Source of the DNA: Cavenderia fasciculata | Lineage: Eukaryota > Evosea > Eumycetozoa > Acytosteliales > Cavenderiaceae | Length of the DNA stretch: 64,000 nucleotides | NCBI RefSeq assembly: GCF_000203815.1 | Contig: NW_004457624.1 | Span: 1,054,001 to 1,118,000 of the forward strand | Direction of reading: 5' to 3' | Notes under the pieces: model-generated | The model's input: the letters and a program-made list of their open reading frames with translations, nothing else | What the model was told of the DNA's origin: nothing | The model's database searches: none | Program-made: the position numbers and the translations under genes | Shown here: positions 58,948 through 64,000 of the stretch, piece after piece | Layout of the letters: each line of letters opens with the position of its first letter | How positions within the stretch are numbered: position 1 is the stretch's first letter

Positions 58948-60084
58948 TTATGCACTTGAGCGTCCAATAATATTTGTTTCTTGTAGGACTTGTAAGAGTT
59001 GAGCGACCGATTCTTTGGTGTTGGGGTTATCAAGATATAAACTAGCTAAATGTTTGAGATTATGTATATCTGTAGTGTCATGGTCATCAATATCAATCAC
59101 TCTGTCAAGTTCTACATCGAATCTAAAGTAGGACACGTTATTTTGTTGTTTAAACAACTCTACATTTTCTAAATGTTGTTGGTGTGATTTAAATAATGAA
59201 TCTTGAAATGTTTTGGTAAGATTAATAATAATATTATTATTTTTGTTATTATTATTATTTGTTAAAAGATTATTAGTTATTTTTTCAATTAGTTTACTGT
59301 TATTATTGTTAGTGTTATTGTTATTATTATAGTAGCCTGTACCAATTGAAATAATAATTAATTTTTCTGTATCACCAAATAATTGTTTGGCTTCTTCCAA
59401 TGCAATGGAAGCAGTGTTGTTTAGTAGTACACCGCCATCGACATACTCTTTTCCATCTCTAATGAATGGATTGAGGTAGAATGGAAGGGCACCGGTAGCA
59501 CGGATTGTTTCAACCACTGACAAGGTAGTATCTGGTCGTTTGGTTGATGAGTAGTTGGCAAGTATCTCTAGAGTATATGGATGGTGGACACTGTCTAGAT
59601 CGACACTCTCCCCGGTACTGGTGACTTGTCTCGAACTAGTAATGACAAATAGTTTACTATTGGTTGGTTTGAATTTAGATAGACGTGAAAACGAACCAAA
59701 CATTGCCAACATTTGTTGTTCCAATTTATCAGTATTTTCCTTTACGGTTACACTTGCAGCTCTAGTACTTGAGAATCCTCCAAATATCAAACTACCCAAT
59801 CCCGAATAAAGATTCTCTAATCCAATAGTTGGAATCCCCAATGCTACAATTAAAAAAGAGTTAGAAATCATATGATTGTTTTTATTTACTAAATGTGTAT
59901 ACACATTATATATCTATGACATACCTTTACAAAAAGCAACGATACCACCAGTACTGGCACCACCAACTAGATCAGCACCAGAGGTTAAATCAAAACCAAG
60001 TTGCTTTTCTAAATGAGAGAGAATTGAAACAGCCAATAAACCTCGCATTCCTCCTCCATCCAATGATATAATTAGTTTTGCCAT
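58948..60084 (-). CDS. Patatin-like phospholipase
   Basis: Two exons (59925-60084 and 58948-59843) encode 351 residues. Patatin-type enzymes hydrolyse acyl esters of phospho- and galactolipids with a Ser-Asp dyad. The start MAKLIISLDGGGMRGLLAV carries the oxyanion-hole motif DGGGxRG; GGASTGG gives the nucleophile Ser in GxSxG form; VDGGVLLNNTASIALEEAKQ gives the catalytic Asp (DGG). FVITSSR and TRATGALPFYLNP-like segments also fit. An Asn run interrupts the C-terminal half (about residues 240-265). The intron GTATGT donor is clear and the phase is kept. Plant patatins and bacterial CapV/ExoU-like enzymes share the motifs; the short form without extra domains resembles plant patatins. Its 3' end has a relic copy at 57182-57241. 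Confidence 0.9.
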
Positions 60085-60521
60085 TATTATTAAATGTGAT
60101 TGATTATTAATAATTAAATTATTTAGTTTGTTGTATTGAATGAATTGAATTCATTTCATGTTGTGATTTAAATAGTTGATTAAAGTAATTCAAGAAAGAA
60201 GATATAGTAGTAGAAAACAGGAGAAAGGGAGGTTGATTGGGATGAAGATTAATACCCGATGAGTAAAAGTAGATTGATTGATTAATTAATGAATGCATGT
60301 TGTAACACTTTAATCAGTCAGTGCGCATAAGTAAGTTAACTGCTAATGATGATGTTGAATGAACATCTTTAACCAATCAATCTCGTGTTTGTTTATATAT
60401 TCCAACTATCTAACCATCTAAACGATCGGCAATGTAAATAATTAGTGATCTCCATCGCACACTATTTCTTTTTTTGTCCACCTTTCAAAATCACACCCCC
60501 ACATACAAAATTAATTAAATA

Positions 60522-60751
60522 CTATTGTTTTACTAACCAACTACCTTTGTCTGTAAATGTATCTAAATCAGGTGGATCTGATCCAATGTATTCTACTGTA
60601 CTTGAAATTTGATTAATTTGATTGATTTGATTGAATGAATGATTATTTATTATTTTTAGTAAAGTAATTAATCCATCGAAAACTAACTTTTGTCGAGGTA
60701 TAGTAGGTAGAGGTTGTATACATGAGTTGAATAAATTAATTAATTATTAAA
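60522..60751 (-). other. Unassigned coding-like open segment
   Basis: Between the patatin start and the stop of the next gene, one minus-strand frame reads FNSCIQPLPTIPRQKLVFDG, LITLLKIINNHSFNQINQIN, then SSTVEYIGSDPPDLDTFTDK and ends at TAG. The composition is protein-like rather than AT-noise, but there is no ATG in frame and upstream stops lie close by. A GTAGTTGG sequence after DTFTDK could be a donor. It may be an internal or last exon of an undetected gene, or a pseudogene fragment. The rest of 60085-60782 is AT-rich; (TTGATTGA)n lies at 60610-60650. Confidence 0.35.
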
Positions 60752-60782
60752 TATCGATCCATTCAATATTTGATATGTTTTT

Positions 60783-61771
60783 TTAATAGCCATGAGTACC
60801 AAGGAATGGTTTAGTTTGAGCAGCTGGATCTCCGGTAAGAGCACCAACCAACAGTCTCCAGAAATCACACAAGGTAAATACAATCATGGCAGAACCGAGT
60901 GATTCGAGAGCGGTACGTGAAAGAGTCCACTTTTCACCGTCGGTTTCGTCGATACGTGCAAACATGGGGAACGAGACGACAAAGTAGAGCATGTAAAAGG
61001 TGCTACCAACGATATACATTTGTGAACGGTTTTCAATATGGTAGTATGGTACCATTTGAATGGTCCAAGTTTCCATAAAGGCGGTGAAATAGGCGAGACC
61101 TGCAACAATCAAGATGGTACCAATGATGAGGGACAATGGCTTCTTTTCACCTGCTTTGCGTGGTGGATACATACTCCAGAAACGACGGAGTACTGGTGTG
61201 GTGGCAGCGTGGTATGACATAAAGTAGGCGTGTGTTACAAAGTAGAGACATACTGGGATCTCATTCAATGTAAAGGTGACTGGGAAACGATAGGTGGCAC
61301 GAAGCAACACGAAAAAGTAGTGAGTCCAGAAATAGTTGCCAATAAAACCAAACAATGCAATCCAAAGGTTGGCTTTGACCCAGTAACGATCGTACCATGG
61401 TTTATCACGATCAGCTGCACATGGGAATAACATTGGGTATACTACACATGGTAATGATACTACTAAACCTAAAATAAAGAATTCAATATCATAGAAATTC
61501 TAAAATAATAGAAATTAAAGAAAAGATAAGATAATCATGTGATGTGTTAAAAAACATTGTTAGAATGGTAAGAACAACAAAACACACACAATGCATTGAG
61601 TGTGACAATAAGTTATCGATCTATGCATACCTTGTACACTTCAGAGACTACAACAAAACCAAAGAGACCAATCCAAATGGGACTGTAATATAGGAAGAAC
61701 TTTTCAGCCCATGCCTTACTTGGGACACGAGAGAACCAATGTGGCTCGTGTTTAATTGCTGTTGCTGTCAT
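60783..61771 (-). CDS. cpi1: Cycloeucalenol cycloisomerase
   Basis: Two exons (61631-61771 and 60783-61499) encode 285 residues, the length of plant CPI1. The enzyme opens the cyclopropane ring of cycloeucalenol-type sterols to obtusifoliol-type products in the endoplasmic reticulum, needed in organisms that make sterols through cycloartenol. The match is clear in ANLWIALFGFIGNYFWTHYF, VTHAYFMSYHAAT, LAYFTAFMETWTIQMVPYYH and RSQMYIVGSTFYMLYFVVSF, plus FPMFARIDE, all plant-like. About six hydrophobic helices are visible. The start MTATAIKHEPHWFSRVPSK lies in exon 1. It is single-copy in the window and not clustered with other sterol genes. Confidence 0.93.
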
Positions 61772-62016
61772 CTTTCTTTTTAAATAACAATTGTAAAATG
61801 ATGATCGATATCTTTAAGTAAGTGCGCTTGTGATCATTAAAGACAAAGACGACCCGAGAATAAACTAAATTAAAAAAAAAAAAAGAAATCTGGGCGTGCA
61901 AGCCTCGACATCAGAGGCGAGTGTATGTTGTAATAATAATATGTACATGTAACCCTTCTATGTGAAGTGATCACATTATTGTTTATATATATTTATTTAC
62001 ATTTATGTGTTTGTTT
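61772..62016. promoter_or_regulatory. CPI1 promoter and 3' region of Hsp70-vWA gene
   Basis: 245 bp. A 16-nt A-rich tract lies at 61870-61886. A short GC-rich stem (GCCTC at 61902-61906, GAGGC at 61914-61918, 7-nt loop) is followed by AT-rich DNA. The stem lies about 130 bp upstream of the CPI1 start. Its role, if any, is unknown. Confidence 0.35.
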
Positions 62017-64000
62017 TTAAGCATGATTTTGAATAGAATCACAAATAATTGAATAGATAGTATTTAATAGTTTTGAAAAATCGTCACCAAGCTGCATAGT
62101 ATTTAGGTCATCTCTACAATGACTTTCGAATACATTGATCATTACATCGGTGGAATTATTGATTCGAATGAAATTGTATTGGATACCTCGTTTTTTCAAG
62201 TTGAGGAGAACTTGTTCTGGTCGTTCGGTGGTTGTACCTTTTGGATGTGAGTCTTCCTTTAGAATATGGTAATCGTAGCCGTGACATGGACTATCACAGG
62301 AATGTAAAAGTATTTTAATGGTTGAAGACAGACCACCACTGCTACTATCCCATGCCAATCCTCTGACATGAATCAGTGCAGAGGCAATATCTTCAGGTTC
62401 GTCACCTCCAGACGTTGTCACAACCTTTTTAATTTCTTGTTCAAACCATGCAGTATTTCGTGTAAATGAAATGATGGTCATTGGATCATTGTGATCTCTA
62501 TAACCAACAAACGATGTCTCTAAAATGATATTATTGTGAATCTGTCGGAGTTTGGTCAAGAGATTGACCATCATTGATTTGACTTGTACGATCGAATCCT
62601 TCATTGACGCTGTGCAGTCTAGTAACAGACACAGTTGAATCTTGGGAGGACTGCTACTATGATAGTGATGATGGCGATGACCGCGGTGGTCACTGTCATA
62701 TTCAAAAGTCGCATGTACAGGTTCACAAGATCTCGTCATTGCAGTGACATTCAACTTGGTTTCACCAAATTGCATTGAAACTTGGATAAGAGTAGGTGTA
62801 GTCGTTGTAGTAGTAGGTTGATCCAATCTAATCACAATAACTCCAATACGCTCACATCCCTTGTCTCTAACCGATTGTAAGTTGGTATCTGCACTTTGAT
62901 AGATTGCAATCCTAGCTGTTTTCTGTCCTTTTACGAGTAGACTATAGGTACGTGTGACCTTGTGATTGTGGGGTACATGCTGACCTGCCTTTATGAAAAT
63001 GTCACATTGACCCTTTCGATACATGTTTCCATTAATGTTTAAGTCGGCCAAGTGCAGCAGATCTTCTCCAACGATATCATCTCCTTGCATCTGGCCGATA
63101 GTTTCAATAGCAAATGTTTTCTTTGTGATACGATGACCAAGGATGGTTTGGGTGAGTCCGTATCGACACGCACCTCTTACAACAGCCATCCCCGCTTCAC
63201 CTTGACGCATACGATGTATACCTTTTGACTTGGCTAAGTGTTCTAGACGGGTATCCTTGTTGACATAGTCTTGTAAACGAGGGCTATCAGAGAACCCACC
63301 AATCATAACTAGATGGTCGAATCTCTTTTCACCAACACTCTTTAATACCATGTCTCCCAACACCTTCAAGACTGGGTCGAAAAAGGATTGGAACAAGTCA
63401 GCTGGCAACCACAATGCATTATCTTTGTATTGAACATTTCCATTTGGTTTTTTTTGGTTGTATTGATTGACTTTCTCGATATACCATTCTGTTGTGTACT
63501 CATATTTACCATTCTCATCGGTAAAAGTGTCAATGTACATGCCAACCTTTATCACATCGGTTAGTTTATCGTTAACCTTTTGCGTTTCAAAGTTGTCCAA
63601 GAGTGTAGTGAATCGATGTGATGTCTCTGATCTCTTGACGGTATCATTGCCAAACACATTGGATAGAAACTCTACAAAGTTTAGATTAACAAAATTCGAT
63701 CCAATTGGATAGCCTCCCAATAACAATTCAATCATTTCTAATTGATTATCTTGATTTAATTTATATTCAATACAATCCTAAATTAATTAAATAATATTGA
63801 TTAATATTACAAATATAAATATAAATACATATGTATGAATACATACCAAAGTTGAATGTCCAGTAATAATGACCAAGAATGTATCATCCTTTTTAAACTT
63901 TTTAGTATCGTTGTTGTTGTTGTGGTGGAGGATAGATTCTATTGCACCGGCATCAGATTCAGAGCATAGTATCAATGAATCTATACCAGCAGCATTACGA
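62017..64000 (-). CDS. HSPA12-like Hsp70 ATPase fused to a von Willebrand factor A domain, partial (5' end beyond window)
   Basis: Two exons are in the window (63847-64000 and 62017-63777), 638 residues, the N-terminus lying right of 64000. The upstream part matches the second half of an HSPA12-type Hsp70 ATPase: LILCSESDAGAIES near the edge, the phosphate-binding region as GHSTLDCIEYK, and HLVMIGGFSDSPRLQDYV, the adenosine motif typical of HSPA12. Then comes a beta-rich segment (GQHVPHNHKVTRTYSLLVKG). From about residue 435 of the visible part a vWA domain starts, LCLLLDCTASMKDSIVQVKS, with a DxTxS MIDAS-like motif, followed by ETSFVGYRDHNDP and TTSGGDEPEDIASALIHV, as in the vWA of alpha-kinase VwkA. 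HSPA12 proteins lack the classic substrate domain, so here a ligand-binding vWA domain replaces it. The usual DxGGGTxD motif is absent (STLD), so ATPase activity is uncertain. Confidence 0.85.

Noticed and set aside
61902-61918. GCCTC/GAGGC hairpin upstream of CPI1
   Set aside because: Five base pairs only; too short to claim a terminator or regulatory RNA. Mentioned in the promoter entry only.
1-64000. tRNA genes, rRNA, CRISPR arrays, intact transposons
   Set aside because: Looked for B-box-like GGTTCGA contexts, direct repeats with regular spacers, reverse transcriptase or transposase motifs and long terminal repeats; none found by reading.

Overview
The window looks like nuclear DNA of a dictyostelid social amoeba. 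The noncoding DNA is very AT-rich. Introns are short (about 60-100 nt) with GTATGT or GTAAGT donors. Coding regions carry long Asn, Gln, Thr and Ser runs, and families typical of dictyostelids are present (nuclear-encoded mitochondrial RecA, cycloeucalenol cycloisomerase, DNA-PKcs). It does not look like D. discoideum itself: codons are less AT-biased and several proteins differ from what I would expect there. Species is not determined. I saw no tRNA, rRNA, CRISPR array or intact transposon.

Layout. 1-10373 (-): N-terminal ~3170 residues of DNA-PKcs, running off the left edge. It is divergent from a BPNT1-type nucleotidase (10678-11562, +), which converges on a FAM50/XAP5 gene (11647-12890, -). 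13954-17768 (+): BET bromodomain protein. 18025-18709 (-): NadR-like kinase. 19252-19950 (+): adenine phosphoribosyltransferase. 20237-22309 (-): PPR-like mitochondrial protein. 22680-23093 (-): a divergent histone H3. 23094-27246: a gene-poor stretch with decayed coding sequence, one possible small gene and a short duplicated module. 27247-31397 (+): an unrecognised gene whose best model has a 1.15 kb intron full of degenerate repeats. 31424-35863 (-): AWS/SET histone methyltransferase. 36259-39597 (-): dihydropyrimidine dehydrogenase. 40460-41932 (-): mitochondrial RecA. 42158-43705 (-): CBS-domain protein. 44099-46456 (+): RluA-type pseudouridine synthase. 46784-47805 (-): Ctr copper transporter. 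48089-52217 (+): KANSL1/PEHE-like protein. 52274-55039 (-): ankyrin-type protein. 55732-60084: two tandem NmrA-like genes and a patatin gene, with a relic of a patatin 3' end inside a perfect inverted repeat between the NmrA copies. 60783-61771 (-): cycloeucalenol cycloisomerase. 62017-64000 (-): an HSPA12-like Hsp70 fused to a von Willebrand A domain, running off the right edge.

Themes. Several genes act on chromatin (BET reader, histone H3, H3K36-type methyltransferase, NSL1-like scaffold), two act in DNA repair (DNA-PKcs, RecA), and several act in nucleotide metabolism (BPNT1, APRT, DPYD, NadR-like). They lie on both strands with separate promoters, so their proximity need not mean co-regulation. 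The most unusual items are the Hsp70-vWA fusion, the rearranged NmrA/patatin block, and the H3 tail with an altered K27 context.

Exon coordinates were inferred by reading splice motifs and checking that reading phase is kept; they are predictions.
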